Source: Candidatus Eiseniibacteriota bacterium
Lineage (GTDB): Bacteria > Orphanbacterota > Orphanbacteria > Orphanbacterales > Orphanbacteraceae
Direction: 5' to 3'
Assembly (NCBI GenBank): GCA_029262235.1
Contig: JAJCZU010000004.1
Span: forward strand, 927,231 to 991,230
Length of the DNA: 64,000 bases
The position numbers and the translations under genes are program-made. The notes under the pieces are model-generated. The model was not told the DNA's origin and made no database searches. It saw only the letters and a program-made list of their open reading frames with translations. Positions 25,092 to 34,194 of the stretch are shown one piece after another (position 1 is the first letter of the stretch; every line of letters starts with the position of its first letter).

Positions 25092-26128
25092 ACGCGCTCC
25101 CCTTTGTGCTTGATCGCGCCGAGATCTTCGGCCGCCTCGACTACGCGCTCGGCGCTGATGCCGGGCATGCAGATCCAGTTCCCTTTCGGGCATTCGTCGT
25201 GGCCGTGGTCGGCGCAGGGGGCGCACGGCGCATCGCTTGTCAGAACGCGGACGAGATTGTCGAAGCGGAACTGCTCGGGCCCGGTGGGTCCGAAGAGCGC
25301 GACAGCGGGTGTGCGTGTGGCGCGCGCCATGTGCAGCGTGCCGGAATCGTTCCCGATGAAGAGCGATGCTTTGGCGAGCAGCGCGGCGACTTCGGGGAGC
25401 GAGGTCGTGCCGGTCCAGTCGTGTGCGCCGCCCTTTTCGTGCGCGATGCGTCCGGCGTCCTTGTCGCCGGGGCCGCCGACGGCGATCGCGTCGAAGCCGT
25501 GCTCGCGCAGTTGCGTCGCGGCTTCCGCGAATCGCTCGGCAGGCCAGCGCTTCGTGGCCCACGCGCTCCCGACCGCGAGCACCGCGAACGGGAGCTTCTC
25601 CTTGCGCTCATCGAGGCGCGCCGCGATCTTTTTCTCCGTTTCTGGCGACCAGTGCAGCTCGGGGGTTTCGTTCTCTTCGAAAATATCGAGCGGCTCGAGC
25701 AGGCGCAGCTTTCTACGAATGAACGTCCCTTCCCATCGCGAGTACGGGACGATGTCCGTGTAGAAGTAGCGGCACTGCGCATGATCGAAGCCGATGCGTC
25801 GATGCGCTCCGGTGCGCCATGCGAGCAGCCCCGAGCGCACGGAACGATGCGGCGCGATCACGAGATCGTACTTCGCCGCGCGCAGCCGCGCCGAAAGCTT
25901 CAGGAAAGGGCCGACGCCGCGGTCGGCGCCCTTCTTGTCGTACACGATCACTTCATTCAGGTGCGGGTTGTGCTCGATGATGCCGGCGCCGCGCGGCGCG
26001 GTCACGAGCGTGATGCGTGACTCGGGCGCATGCACGCGGAGAGCGCGGATGAGCGGCGTGGTGAGCACCATGTCGCCCACGAATCCGGTCTGAATCAGCA
26101 GAATATTGTGATAGGGGCGTGTAGCCAT
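25088..26128 (-). CDS. waaF: ADP-heptose:LPS heptosyltransferase, WaaF-like (GT9)
   Basis: A 346-residue GT9 enzyme. 'ILLIQTGFVGDMVLTTPLIR' is the N-terminal signature and 'AVGSAWATKRWPAERFAEAA' with 'FIGNDSGTLHMARATRTPAV' the ADP-heptose binding part. 'DAPCAPCADHGHDECPKGN' matches the cysteine-bearing C-terminal block of heptosyltransferase II. It starts at the base where the upstream TPR gene stops, so the set GT39-TPR, WaaF-like, GT9, GT2, GT4 forms one transcript. It marks the organism as having a heptose-containing LPS core, inferred from the family. Confidence 0.88.
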   Translation of the reverse strand: MATRPYHNILLIQTGFVGDMVLTTPLIRALRVHAPESRITLVTAPRGAGIIEHNPHLNEVIVYDKKGADRGVGPFLKLSARLRAAKYDLVIAPHRSVRSGLLAWRTGAHRRIGFDHAQCRYFYTDIVPYSRWEGTFIRRKLRLLEPLDIFEENETPELHWSPETEKKIAARLDERKEKLPFAVLAVGSAWATKRWPAERFAEAATQLREHGFDAIAVGGPGDKDAGRIAHEKGGAHDWTGTTSLPEVAALLAKASLFIGNDSGTLHMARATRTPAVALFGPTGPEQFRFDNLVRVLTSDAPCAPCADHGHDECPKGNWICMPGISAERVVEAAEDLGAIKHKGERV

Positions 26129-28137
26129 TACCGGTTCCCCTCGGATCGTATGCCTTCGGCTTCGTTCGTGCCCGGTTCGTATTTCTCGGCGTTCCTCTGC
26201 TCCTGCAGCGAATAAATCGCCTTGAGCTGCGCTTTCGCGGCAGCGTTTCCGGGCTCGAGCGCCAGGATCGTCTCGATCTCACGCGCGGCTTCATCATACG
26301 CGCCCTGAGCGATCAGGTTCTCGGCACGATGTGCGCGCGCTTTGACGAACGCGGGGTCGAGCGAAATGGCGCGGTCGAATGCGGCCATTGACGGACCGAT
26401 CGCGCCCAGATTGCGGAGCGCGAGGCCCTGGTTCACGAGGTACGTCGCCCGCGGCCAGAGCGCGGCCGCCCGCTCATACGCGCGGGCCGCTTCGGAGTAG
26501 TTCTCGCCCCGGTAGTGGACGCTGCCGAGCGTTGCCCACGCCTCATAATACGTCGAATCGATCGTAATTGCCTCGTTCAGGTCGCGGAGCGCCTCGTCCG
26601 TGCGCCCGGCGTCGCGCTCGATCAGGGCCCGGTTATGCAGCGCGAGCGGGTACCAGTTGTTGCCGGCGGCCACGCGTCCGTACGCTTCGAGCGCTTCATC
26701 GGCCCGCCCCGATTTCTGCGCTGCCCAGCCCACGTTGAACCATGACTGCGATTCGTCTGTCACGGCGCCGAGCGGGTTCCATTCGGCCAGAAGCAGCACG
26801 GCGACGAAAATGCTTCCCACGCGAACAAGCCGCGCACGGTCGCTGCGAATCGCCTGGACGATCGCAAGCAGGCCGAGGGAGGAGAAGGGAAGCAGAAACG
26901 GTACGACGGGGAGACGGTAGCGCGCGTTCACGAAGAAGATGACGATGCTGAGCGCATAGAAGCCGGCGAAGAGCAGCGTGAGAGAGCGCGCGTTCGTGAA
27001 GCGGCCGGCGCTCTTTCGCTTTCCGTGGTCGGTTCGATTCGACTGGTTGTCGCCGCGCGGCTGCCCGGCACCCGCGAACACTCCCACGACCGCCAGTGCG
27101 AGCACGATCCCGAAGTTCGCGAAGAGCGGCCACTTGAGAAACGGCGATCGCGCGCGGTAAAAGTTCGGATCTTTGACGTTCGGCATCTCGTAGCCCGAAA
27201 CCAGCTGCACGCACTTGCGCGCCGTGAGGGCGAGAAACGCGCCCGGGCTCTTCATGACGAAGTCGCGCCCTTTCGCGAAATAGTGCCCGCTCACTTCGGC
27301 GGGCGAGAGCGGGCGCCCGGCTTCGATTTCCGCGAGCGCTTCCACTTTCTCGAACGTCCACTGGCGCATGCGCGGGAACGTCGAGTCGCGCCCCGTCGCC
27401 TCGGCGTTGTTCCCGATGTAGAAGTTGATCCCGCCGGTGCTCGAGACCCAGATCCAGTCGCCCGACTGCCTGTAGTTGTGGCCGGCAACGGGGAGCACGA
27501 TCAGAATACCGGCTGCGGCGACGGCGAGCGCGTGGGCGATCTTGCGCTGCATGACGGCTGTCGTGAGCGCGACGAGCGCGAGAACGAGCAGGCCGTTCGG
27601 CCGCGTGATCGCCGAGAGGCCGAGAAACGCGCCGGCGGCGCCCGCGTGGATCAGGCCGTTCGTACCGCGTTCGTCCGAGGCGCGCAGCCAGAAGAGCAGG
27701 CCGGCGAGCAGAAGCGGGATCACGAGCGGTTCGACGAGCCATTCGCCCGCGAAGTAAACGAACGGCCAGTAAAGGGCGTAGAGAACGCCGGCGAGTAATC
27801 CGGTGGCCGTGTTGCCCGCGGCCCCGCCTCCGAGCCGCCTCCCGAGAAGAAACACGAGCGGCGCGCCGGTCGCCTCGATCGCCATCTGGAGCGCATGCAG
27901 TACCGTGAGGTTGCCGGCCGTGATCTTGTAGAGCGCGCCGAGCACGATGGGGTAGAGTGGTCCGAACGGGAGTGCGCCGTCGGGGAGCCCGCCGCCGGAC
28001 GCCCAGCGGCCCGCGGCCGCGAGATACACCGCGCTGTCGACCATCGGGTACGCGAAGAGCGGGTCGCCGGCATGCGCGGCCAGATACGCGAGCCTGACGC
28101 CGAGCGCGAGCACATAGATAATGAGGAGAAGCGGCAT
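26128..28137 (-). CDS. GT39-like membrane glycosyltransferase fused to TPR repeats
   Basis: A protein of about 669 residues. The N-terminal 450 residues hold about ten to twelve helices, with the acidic 'YPMVDSAVYLAAAGRW' in the first periplasmic loop, as in PMT/ArnT-type GT-C enzymes that use polyprenyl-phosphate sugars. Residues of about 470-640 are tetratricopeptide repeats ('WFNVGWAAQKSGRADEALEA', 'NRALIERDAGRTDEALRDLN'), an architecture like TMTC proteins. The start is set at ATG 28137 just before the first helix; a GTG 9 bases upstream is an alternative and the ribosome site is weak. The end overlaps the waaF start by 1 base. Confidence 0.85.
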   Translation of the reverse strand: MPLLLIIYVLALGVRLAYLAAHAGDPLFAYPMVDSAVYLAAAGRWASGGGLPDGALPFGPLYPIVLGALYKITAGNLTVLHALQMAIEATGAPLVFLLGRRLGGGAAGNTATGLLAGVLYALYWPFVYFAGEWLVEPLVIPLLLAGLLFWLRASDERGTNGLIHAGAAGAFLGLSAITRPNGLLVLALVALTTAVMQRKIAHALAVAAAGILIVLPVAGHNYRQSGDWIWVSSTGGINFYIGNNAEATGRDSTFPRMRQWTFEKVEALAEIEAGRPLSPAEVSGHYFAKGRDFVMKSPGAFLALTARKCVQLVSGYEMPNVKDPNFYRARSPFLKWPLFANFGIVLALAVVGVFAGAGQPRGDNQSNRTDHGKRKSAGRFTNARSLTLLFAGFYALSIVIFFVNARYRLPVVPFLLPFSSLGLLAIVQAIRSDRARLVRVGSIFVAVLLLAEWNPLGAVTDESQSWFNVGWAAQKSGRADEALEAYGRVAAGNNWYPLALHNRALIERDAGRTDEALRDLNEAITIDSTYYEAWATLGSVHYRGENYSEAARAYERAAALWPRATYLVNQGLALRNLGAIGPSMAAFDRAISLDPAFVKARAHRAENLIAQGAYDEAAREIETILALEPGNAAAKAQLKAIYSLQEQRNAEKYEPGTNEAEGIRSEGNR

Positions 28138-28236
28138 GCGATTCACGAGCCCCGGGAGAAGAGAGTCACGAACTCGGGTGTGCCCCGGGAATTGGTTTGA
28201 GGTAATCGGAACAACTATGTTACCGATTGTATTGTA
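28138..28236. promoter_or_regulatory. Divergent promoter region with inverted repeat
   Basis: AT-rich gap between the divergent GT39-TPR and sulfatase-like genes. It contains the inverted repeat AATCGG-N12-CCGATT (28205-28228) and TTGAGG (28197-28202). On the minus strand TACAAT occurs twice near 28225-28236. It probably holds both promoters and an operator; no clean -35/-10 pair can be fixed. Confidence 0.35.
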
Positions 28237-29619
28237 ATGCTTTGCAATCGCGCCGTCATTTCGTTCCTGTTTGCCCCGCTCGCGCTGCTGGCGGGGCTCG
28301 CGGCGTTTGCCGGCTGCGGGCGGCAGGGCGCGGGGGACGCGGCTCCGGCCCGGAACGCGATCGTGCTGCTGATCGACACGTGCCGCTTCGACGAAATCGG
28401 CCGCAGAACCGCGCAGGGCCGCGTAACGCCTCAAATCGATCAATTCGTGGAGCGTGGGGCCACGCGTTTTCAGGCAGCGACCGCGCATGCCCCCTGGACG
28501 CTCCCTTCGGTGACTTCGCTTCTGACGTCCGCCTATCCCACCGTGCACGGCGCTGTTGGGCTCTATCCCAATTTTTCGAAGCTGCGCGATGCCGTGCCGA
28601 CCGGCGCGGAGCACTTGCAGGGCCATGGTTTCGAAACCGGCGCTTTCGTGAACTGCGCGTTTCTCGATCCGGCGCTCGGCCTCGATCGCGGTTTCGACGC
28701 CTACGACTACGTCCCCGCTTCGAATCGCAAGCTGCGCCGTGCCCCCGAAACGCTCGATCAGGCGCTCACGTGGATCGACGAACGCGACGGGCGCTACTTC
28801 CTGTTCGTGCATCTTTTTGACGCGCACATGGACTTCGACCCGCCGGAACCGTTTCTGACGCAGTTCCTGACGGACATGCCGCGCCCGGCGGAACCGCCGT
28901 TCGGCGACGTGGCCCGCTGGCGAACGGAAGCGCCGACGGCCGAGATGGCGGCATTTGCGCGCGCGCTCTATCGTGCGGAGATCGCGGCGGTGGACGCGGC
29001 GATCGGCGAGTTCCTGATCGCGCTCGAGCAGCGCGGCGCGCTCGCGAATACGGCAGTGGTGCTGACGTCGGATCACGGCGAGGAGTTCTGGGACCACGGC
29101 AACTTCGAGCACGGCCATTCGCTCTATGACGAACTGCTTCATGTACCGCTGATCGTGCATGCCCCGGGGCACGAATGGGAGTCCGAGATCCATGCGCGCG
29201 TCGGGCTCGTCGATGTGCTGCCGACACTTTGTGAACTGCTCGGCGTCCCCGCGAACGAATCGTTCGAAGGCGAGTCGCTCGTCCCCGTCGCGCGCGGCGG
29301 GGAGCCGCAGTCCCCGTACCGCTTCGCCGAGTCCGTGCTCTACGGCTACGAGAAGAAAGCCGCGATGGACGCACGCTTCAAGTATCTCTATCAGGACAAG
29401 GATCGCGTGAGCCTCATGTACGACCTCGTGGCCGACCCGCTCGAACGGCAGTCGATCGCCGTCAGCGATTCGACGCGCCGCCAGGAGCTCGCCGGTGAGC
29501 TGCTGCAGTGGTTTCAGCGCAGCCTGAAGCGCACGGAAGGGTCGCAGCGCGGCGAGGAAGTCGTCGACATGGAAGAAGATGTGATGAAGAAGCTGCGCAG
29601 CCTGGGCTATGTGAATTGA
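28237..29619 (+). CDS. Sulfatase-family lipoprotein with threonine at the nucleophile position
   Basis: A 460-residue alkaline-phosphatase-superfamily enzyme with a lipobox ('AAFAGC', C27), so it is a periplasmic lipoprotein. D47 in 'VLLIDTCR' and 'LTSDHGEEFWDHG' provide metal ligands. The nucleophile stretch reads A-P-W-T-L-P-S-V-T-S: Thr replaces the Cys/Ser that would be converted to formylglycine, so a phosphodiesterase/phosphotransferase or non-FGly activity is likelier than a classical sulfatase. The C terminus ends in M-K-K-L-R-S-L-G-Y-V-N, the tail motif shared with the small RHH proteins and APS kinase at 50-59 kb. Divergent from the glycan operon. Confidence 0.85.
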   Translation: MLCNRAVISFLFAPLALLAGLAAFAGCGRQGAGDAAPARNAIVLLIDTCRFDEIGRRTAQGRVTPQIDQFVERGATRFQAATAHAPWTLPSVTSLLTSAYPTVHGAVGLYPNFSKLRDAVPTGAEHLQGHGFETGAFVNCAFLDPALGLDRGFDAYDYVPASNRKLRRAPETLDQALTWIDERDGRYFLFVHLFDAHMDFDPPEPFLTQFLTDMPRPAEPPFGDVARWRTEAPTAEMAAFARALYRAEIAAVDAAIGEFLIALEQRGALANTAVVLTSDHGEEFWDHGNFEHGHSLYDELLHVPLIVHAPGHEWESEIHARVGLVDVLPTLCELLGVPANESFEGESLVPVARGGEPQSPYRFAESVLYGYEKKAAMDARFKYLYQDKDRVSLMYDLVADPLERQSIAVSDSTRRQELAGELLQWFQRSLKRTEGSQRGEEVVDMEEDVMKKLRSLGYVN

Positions 29620-29674
29620 GAGGGGCGCGATCCGGCTATCGATTTTCATCGATCCAGCCCAACCGCTCCCCTCT
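29619..29674. terminator. Nested hairpin between convergent genes
   Basis: AGAGGGG (29619-29625) pairs with CCCCTCT (29668-29674), with an inner ATCGAT-TTTC-ATCGAT stem. It begins on the stop codon of the sulfatase-like gene and faces the convergent propeller protein. There is no long T-run, so its efficiency is uncertain. Confidence 0.4.
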
Positions 29675-29677
29675 GCA

Positions 29678-30889
29678 CTATCGCATATGTACGATTCGCT
29701 GCGTAGTCAGTGAACGGGCCGACCGCGCGCGCAGGAAGTAAACACCGCTCGCCAGGTTCGATGCGAGGATCAGTTCACGCGGCGCCATGGTGCCCGGTCC
29801 ATCCCAGACTGTCATGACTTCGCGGCCCCGAATATCGACGAGCGTGAGCCGGACACGTTCGGGCACGGGCGCGCCGAACGAGATCGTGGTTCTGCCGCGA
29901 AACGGATTCGGCGCAACCTGCATCGTGAGCCCTTCGGCGCGCTCGGGGCTGCCCGCGGCGACACCGGTCGTTGCTCCCGCCGTAACGTGCAGCACACGCT
30001 TCTGGATTCTCTGGCTTACGAACATATCGCCGGCGGCGTTGAATGCCACGTCCTGGGCGTCCGAGTCCGGCCCCGTCAGTATGGGCGTCTCTACTTTTGT
30101 TACCGGGTCGACGATAACGAGCTGGTCCGGGCGTGACACGACAATCCCGTCGAACGGCCCGCCGGCAGGCCCGACGGCGACGGCAATACCCGTCGCAAAA
30201 ACGGAATCGACAAGGACGCCGTTTCTGTCGTACTTCGAAATCGTGGTCCCGCTCGTAACGTAGAGATCCGAACCGTCGATCGCGATCCAGCCGTTCCCGA
30301 CTCCATCGATCAGTTTGAGCCAGGTCGCCGCGCCGGGATCATAGGCGCAGATACTTCCGCTGGCTCCGTAGTTCACCACGTAGAGGCGGCCGGAGTCGTC
30401 CTGCGCGAATTCGGCAATATTGGCGAGGCAGCTGTCCAGTGTGACGACGGTTGCCGGTTGACACCCTCCGAATTTGCCGATGTATCCCTGGACAGTCGTG
30501 CCGAGCTGGCCCCCGACCAGCACGTCACCCGCGTCCGCAAGGATCCCGTCGATGTCGACAAAGACGGCATCGGGGTCGTCGGCATTGTCGTTGCACACAT
30601 TCACGGATGAGTCGGCAGGGTCGATGCGCCAGATATCGGCCGGACCGTACGGAGGATTGTTGTCGTTGAAGTTGCCCACGTAGAGCTGGTCGCTCGCGTC
30701 GAATGAGATACCGCCGGGCCAGGTCGGGAATGTGGCGTAGACATGGAGTTCGCCGCCGTGAACGACATTGGGGAGCGCGAGGACTTCTGTGTGGAACGAG
30801 AGCAGCAGAAACACTGCAGAGAGCAGAATACCGGTCGCGGTGGCGCGTCCCGTCTCATGGCGAGTGGTCATCGGGGTGGGTGGGATCAT
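29678..30889 (-). CDS. Secreted beta-propeller-like protein with Por/FlgD-type C-terminal sorting domain
   Basis: A 403-residue protein. The start at 30889 precedes a signal peptide (residues of about 10-40, 'TATGILLSAVFLLLSFHTEV'). Residues of about 45-320 hold repeated strands typical of NHL/SMP-type propellers ('GGISFDASDQLYVGNFNDN', 'FAQDDSGRLYVVNYG'). The last 80 residues ('QVAPNPFRGRTTISF' ... 'LASGVYFLRARS') are the type A C-terminal sorting domain found in FCB-group and related bacteria, which directs secretion or surface attachment. Function is unknown, perhaps binding. It is convergent with the sulfatase-like gene. The 180 bases upstream (30890-31069) hold no further gene. Confidence 0.8.
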   Translation of the reverse strand: MIPPTPMTTRHETGRATATGILLSAVFLLLSFHTEVLALPNVVHGGELHVYATFPTWPGGISFDASDQLYVGNFNDNNPPYGPADIWRIDPADSSVNVCNDNADDPDAVFVDIDGILADAGDVLVGGQLGTTVQGYIGKFGGCQPATVVTLDSCLANIAEFAQDDSGRLYVVNYGASGSICAYDPGAATWLKLIDGVGNGWIAIDGSDLYVTSGTTISKYDRNGVLVDSVFATGIAVAVGPAGGPFDGIVVSRPDQLVIVDPVTKVETPILTGPDSDAQDVAFNAAGDMFVSQRIQKRVLHVTAGATTGVAAGSPERAEGLTMQVAPNPFRGRTTISFGAPVPERVRLTLVDIRGREVMTVWDGPGTMAPRELILASNLASGVYFLRARSARSLTTQRIVHMR

Positions 30890-31069
30890 GTATGGCCCTT
30901 TCTGCGACTGAGATGATCGTGCGAAACCGTTGAAAGGGTCGTTTTGTGTGAGACGCAGATCTCCCGCTGATCGTTGGAAATACGAATGGATCTTGCTGCG
31001 CCGGAGCCGCGTTTCCATTACCCTGTTCATACGGGATCAGCCTCAGGAGCGATGCTCCAGGAGGTCTGC

Positions 31070-31552
31070 ATGTCCGAATATACGGCCCGCGTCAGCTGGG
31101 CTCGTTCCGAATCCGAAACCTACATCGACAACAAGTTCAGCCGCGGTCACACGTGGTCGTTCGACGGCGGCTTGACCGTGCCGGCGAGCGCGTCCCCCCA
31201 GGTCGTACGCCCGCCGTTTTCCGTCGAGAAAGCGGTCGATCCCGAAGAGGCACTGATCGCCTCGCTCTCCAGTTGCCATATGCTCTATTTTCTGGCGTTC
31301 GCGGCAAAGGAGAAGTTCGTCGTGGACGAGTACATCGATGACGCCACGGGCACCATGGACAAGAACGCGGAAGGGCGATTCTGCATGACGAAAATTACGC
31401 TTCGGCCCATGGTGCACTTTGCGGGCGACTCTTTGCCGACGCAAAGCGAGATCCAGGCACTTCACGACAAGTCGCACCGGAACTGCATTATTGCGAACTC
31501 GCTCAAATCGGAAATCGTTGTCGAATTTGCGGGGTCGAACGCTACGGTGTAA
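31070..31552 (+). CDS. OsmC/Ohr family peroxiredoxin-like protein
   Basis: A 160-residue protein with its start at 31070 behind AGGAGG. It has the OsmC fold order: an N-terminal beta sheet ('RVSWARSESETYIDNKFSRG'), then 'PEEALIASLSSCHMLYFLAF' with the first redox Cys (C69), and 'SHRNCIIANSLKSE' with the second (C139). Known members reduce organic hydroperoxides using a dihydrolipoyl or thiol donor. The Cys spacing and helical SSCHM match OsmC better than Ohr. It is cytosolic and convergent with a lipoprotein gene whose coding end overlaps by 11 bases. Confidence 0.92.
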   Translation: MSEYTARVSWARSESETYIDNKFSRGHTWSFDGGLTVPASASPQVVRPPFSVEKAVDPEEALIASLSSCHMLYFLAFAAKEKFVVDEYIDDATGTMDKNAEGRFCMTKITLRPMVHFAGDSLPTQSEIQALHDKSHRNCIIANSLKSEIVVEFAGSNATV

Positions 31553-32243
31553 GGGGGCGGAGTTCCACGATCCTGCAATGGATCTGCACTTCCTGTTTCG
31601 CGGGGCTGTATCGAAACGCGGCGCCGTCGCCGTACGCGAACGGAACGACTTCGAACACGCCTTCGAACAGAGCGCCCGCGGGCGCGGCCGCGAGCCGTTC
31701 TGTCACGCCGGATTCCGTGCGGTCTGATGCGGCCACGCCGACGAGATGATCCAGGTCCGTGTGATAGCGGAACGTAAGCGCGGGCATCGCGGACGCCTCG
31801 AGCGAATATAGTCTTCCCGGCGCGGAGTCCCCGCGCGCGAGAACGAGTTCGCCGGGAGCATCGGCGCGTCGCGTGAATCGCGTGCCCGCGTCGCTCGCCA
31901 GCAGGGTTCCCGGGCTGTAGTGATCATCGAGCATCGCGAACGCTTCGGCGCGCATCTCCCGCACGCAGACCGCGCACGATTCCGCGACGCTCTTTCCAAG
32001 AAGCGCGAGCGCTTCAGTCGGGAGGTCGCCGAGCGAAACGGTGGATGCCGGCCCCGGCTGCCTTTTGAAGGCGCCCTCTGCATCATTCGTTGCACTCCCC
32101 GGCGCCTTGCGCGTTTCGTTCGCCTCGCTCGATGCGCGATCGATCGCGGCTGCTTTGGCGCCGTTCTCCGTCGAGGAACACGCTGCCGCGACAAGCAGAA
32201 CGAACACGCCCGCCGCCTTCAATAGCTCCTGCCCGCGCGCCAT
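31542..32243 (-). CDS. Lipoprotein of unknown function
   Basis: A 233-residue protein. Its ATG (32243) lies 1 base after the DUF4105 gene's stop, so the two are transcribed and probably translated together. A lipobox ('LVAAAC') ends the signal. After an Ala/Glu/Lys-rich linker, residues of about 65-230 form a soluble region with two Cys ('ESCAVCVREM') and a beta-rich second half ('FEGVFEVVPFAYGDGAAFRY'). No family is recognised. Pairing with a DUF4105/beta-barrel protein suggests a role at the outer membrane. Confidence 0.7.
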   Translation of the reverse strand: MARGQELLKAAGVFVLLVAAACSSTENGAKAAAIDRASSEANETRKAPGSATNDAEGAFKRQPGPASTVSLGDLPTEALALLGKSVAESCAVCVREMRAEAFAMLDDHYSPGTLLASDAGTRFTRRADAPGELVLARGDSAPGRLYSLEASAMPALTFRYHTDLDHLVGVAASDRTESGVTERLAAAPAGALFEGVFEVVPFAYGDGAAFRYSPAKQEVQIHCRIVELRPLTP

Positions 32244-32244
32244 T

Positions 32245-34161
32245 CTAGAAGAACGCATTGATACGTACCGTCGTTTCCAGCCGCGAAACATCGCGCGCCT
32301 CCGTTTGCGATACCGTGAGTGACAGGTTCGTGTTCGCGCCCGTTGCGACGCTCTGCCCCACGCTTGCCGAGAAGAGATTGTCGTCGTCCCCGAGACCGTG
32401 ATAGACGTCGCGTACGAGCGCATGCAGTTTCCATCGGTCGGTCACGTTTCGCAGCATCCCGATCGAGCCCCCGGCGCCCGCGGAATAGCTGTGGTCGAGC
32501 GCGCCGCCCACGTGAAAATCCGTTTCGAACATCAAATACCAGATTCCCATGAGCCTGTTCTCCCATGCGTAGCCGAAACCGGGATTCAGTCCGTACACGA
32601 TATGCTCTTTGCCGCTGGCCGCGGTCCTGCGAAGAAACCCCGTCCCGATCTTCCAGGAGGTGTGCTGGAAAAAATCGTCGCGCGGCGCAATCGAAACGAT
32701 GTCGATCACGTCGATCGATTCCAGTTCGAACTCTTCGCTCCGGAAATAGTACCGCAGCGCGAAATCGAAGAACACGATCTCGGACCCCGATTTGTAGCCG
32801 CTTTCGTTGTCGAGCAGCTCATGATAGGCGGGGCGGAGCCGAATCTCCTGAAACGGCCTGTCGTCATCTTCGCCGTATCCGACGCCGAGCCGGTTCGAGC
32901 GATGTCCTTCGTCGGGACGCCCGGGCGCGGGAATCGAATCGCGCGCTTCGTTCGGATCCGCGAGATCGCTGCGCGTCTTGAGCGTGCTTAAGAAACGATG
33001 CCGGTACACGTCCCGCTCCATTTCCTTCTTCGCGTTCCTGTACTGCAGATACTCCCCGGCGAGGTCGAGCGTCGTGATCTTGTCGCGCAGCGGAATCGGG
33101 CGTTCCGCGAGTTCGGCCGGCTCCCTCTCACCGTCGGCGATCGCCAGCGCGTCCTTTCTTAAAGACCCCGGCAAGAGCGAGGCGAGATGTTTGATCTTCG
33201 TCGACTTGGACGGCCTGTAGATCACGTCGGTCACGAGGCCGCTGTTTCGAATGCTCCGGATCGTCTCGAGCGGAATCACCCACTTGCCGCATTCGTCCGT
33301 GAGGCGCAGGCCCGGCCGCGCGGCGTCGAGCAGAAACAGCAGATCGAACGAGCAGTTTTCGCTGAAGAAGAAATAGTCGGACCCGATCTCTTCGAGTTCG
33401 TACACGTGCATGATGAGACGGCGCACTTCCTCATGCGAGAGGTCGAGCGGATACTCCCAGATGTCGCGGTCGTTCACGTCGCTGTACTCCTGCAGCTTCG
33501 CGTAGTACGGCAGAATCGAAAAGTAGCCGGGGTAGAGGCCGAACAGCCCCTTCACGATATAGAGCGGGCCGAACGTTTCGTCCGTGAACGCCGAATAATT
33601 GACCGCATATGCCAGCAGTTTGCTCCGCGACGCGCTTTCGATCGTCAGAAGCGTGTGCCCGTACATCGACGCGGGGCTGTTCATGTGAGACGTGGGAAAG
33701 ATCAGCGTGGCCGCTTCGGGCTGAATGTCGCTCATGAGCGTCTCGAACGGCTCACACCGCGCGTAGGGAAGCCGGGATTCGTCGATCGCCAGCTGCTCCT
33801 TCAGCCACTCGAACCGCAGCACGAACCGGCACACGGGGTGCTTCTCGCCCTCCGCGGGCGGGCCCTGGAAGAACGAGCGCAGCGTCGCTTCGAGTTCGGC
33901 TGCGGGATCGTGCTTGCCGTTCTCGGCCGCGAAAAAGGCCGCGTCGTCCACGAGGCTGCGCGTTCCGAACAGCCCCTTCTTATAATGAAGGATCGTGTGC
34001 CAGTAGGGATCACGCGCGAGCTCGGCTCGGCTCGCCTCATCGATCAGAAAAGCGAGATAGGAGTCGTCCTGCGCGTGCGCGGGCGGGGGAAGAAGAAGGG
34101 ATGGAAGAAGCGCGATCAGAAAAACGAAAGGGAGCATGCGGATCAATCGTGTCGATCGCAT
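32245..34161 (-). CDS. DUF4105 (Lnb N-terminal-like) protein with C-terminal beta-barrel
   Basis: A 638-residue exported protein. ATG 34161 is preferred because AAGGGAG precedes it; an upstream TTG is the alternative. The signal peptide ends 'PPPAHAQ'. Residues of about 30-400 match the DUF4105 type: 'SHMNSPASMYGHTLLTIE' and 'YFFFSENCSFDLLFLLDAAR', whose His, Asn and Cys are the conserved, possibly catalytic set of this papain-like periplasmic domain. Residues of about 425-638 alternate strands and end in 'INAFF', a beta-barrel signature. Substrate is unknown; related domains are linked to lipoprotein or lysophospholipid processing. A lipoprotein gene follows directly. Confidence 0.82.
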   Translation of the reverse strand: MRSTRLIRMLPFVFLIALLPSLLLPPPAHAQDDSYLAFLIDEASRAELARDPYWHTILHYKKGLFGTRSLVDDAAFFAAENGKHDPAAELEATLRSFFQGPPAEGEKHPVCRFVLRFEWLKEQLAIDESRLPYARCEPFETLMSDIQPEAATLIFPTSHMNSPASMYGHTLLTIESASRSKLLAYAVNYSAFTDETFGPLYIVKGLFGLYPGYFSILPYYAKLQEYSDVNDRDIWEYPLDLSHEEVRRLIMHVYELEEIGSDYFFFSENCSFDLLFLLDAARPGLRLTDECGKWVIPLETIRSIRNSGLVTDVIYRPSKSTKIKHLASLLPGSLRKDALAIADGEREPAELAERPIPLRDKITTLDLAGEYLQYRNAKKEMERDVYRHRFLSTLKTRSDLADPNEARDSIPAPGRPDEGHRSNRLGVGYGEDDDRPFQEIRLRPAYHELLDNESGYKSGSEIVFFDFALRYYFRSEEFELESIDVIDIVSIAPRDDFFQHTSWKIGTGFLRRTAASGKEHIVYGLNPGFGYAWENRLMGIWYLMFETDFHVGGALDHSYSAGAGGSIGMLRNVTDRWKLHALVRDVYHGLGDDDNLFSASVGQSVATGANTNLSLTVSQTEARDVSRLETTVRINAFF

Positions 34162-34194
34162 GCTCCCTTTACGAGAATTCAAAATGAAACGAAC

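Noticed and set aside
28237..29619. Classical formylglycine sulfatase
   Set aside because: The C/S-x-P-S-R signature is absent; Thr occupies the nucleophile position.
28138..29649. N-terminal extension (to 1173 residues) of the GT39-TPR gene
   Set aside because: It reads antisense through the sulfatase-like gene; the true start precedes the first membrane helix at 28137.
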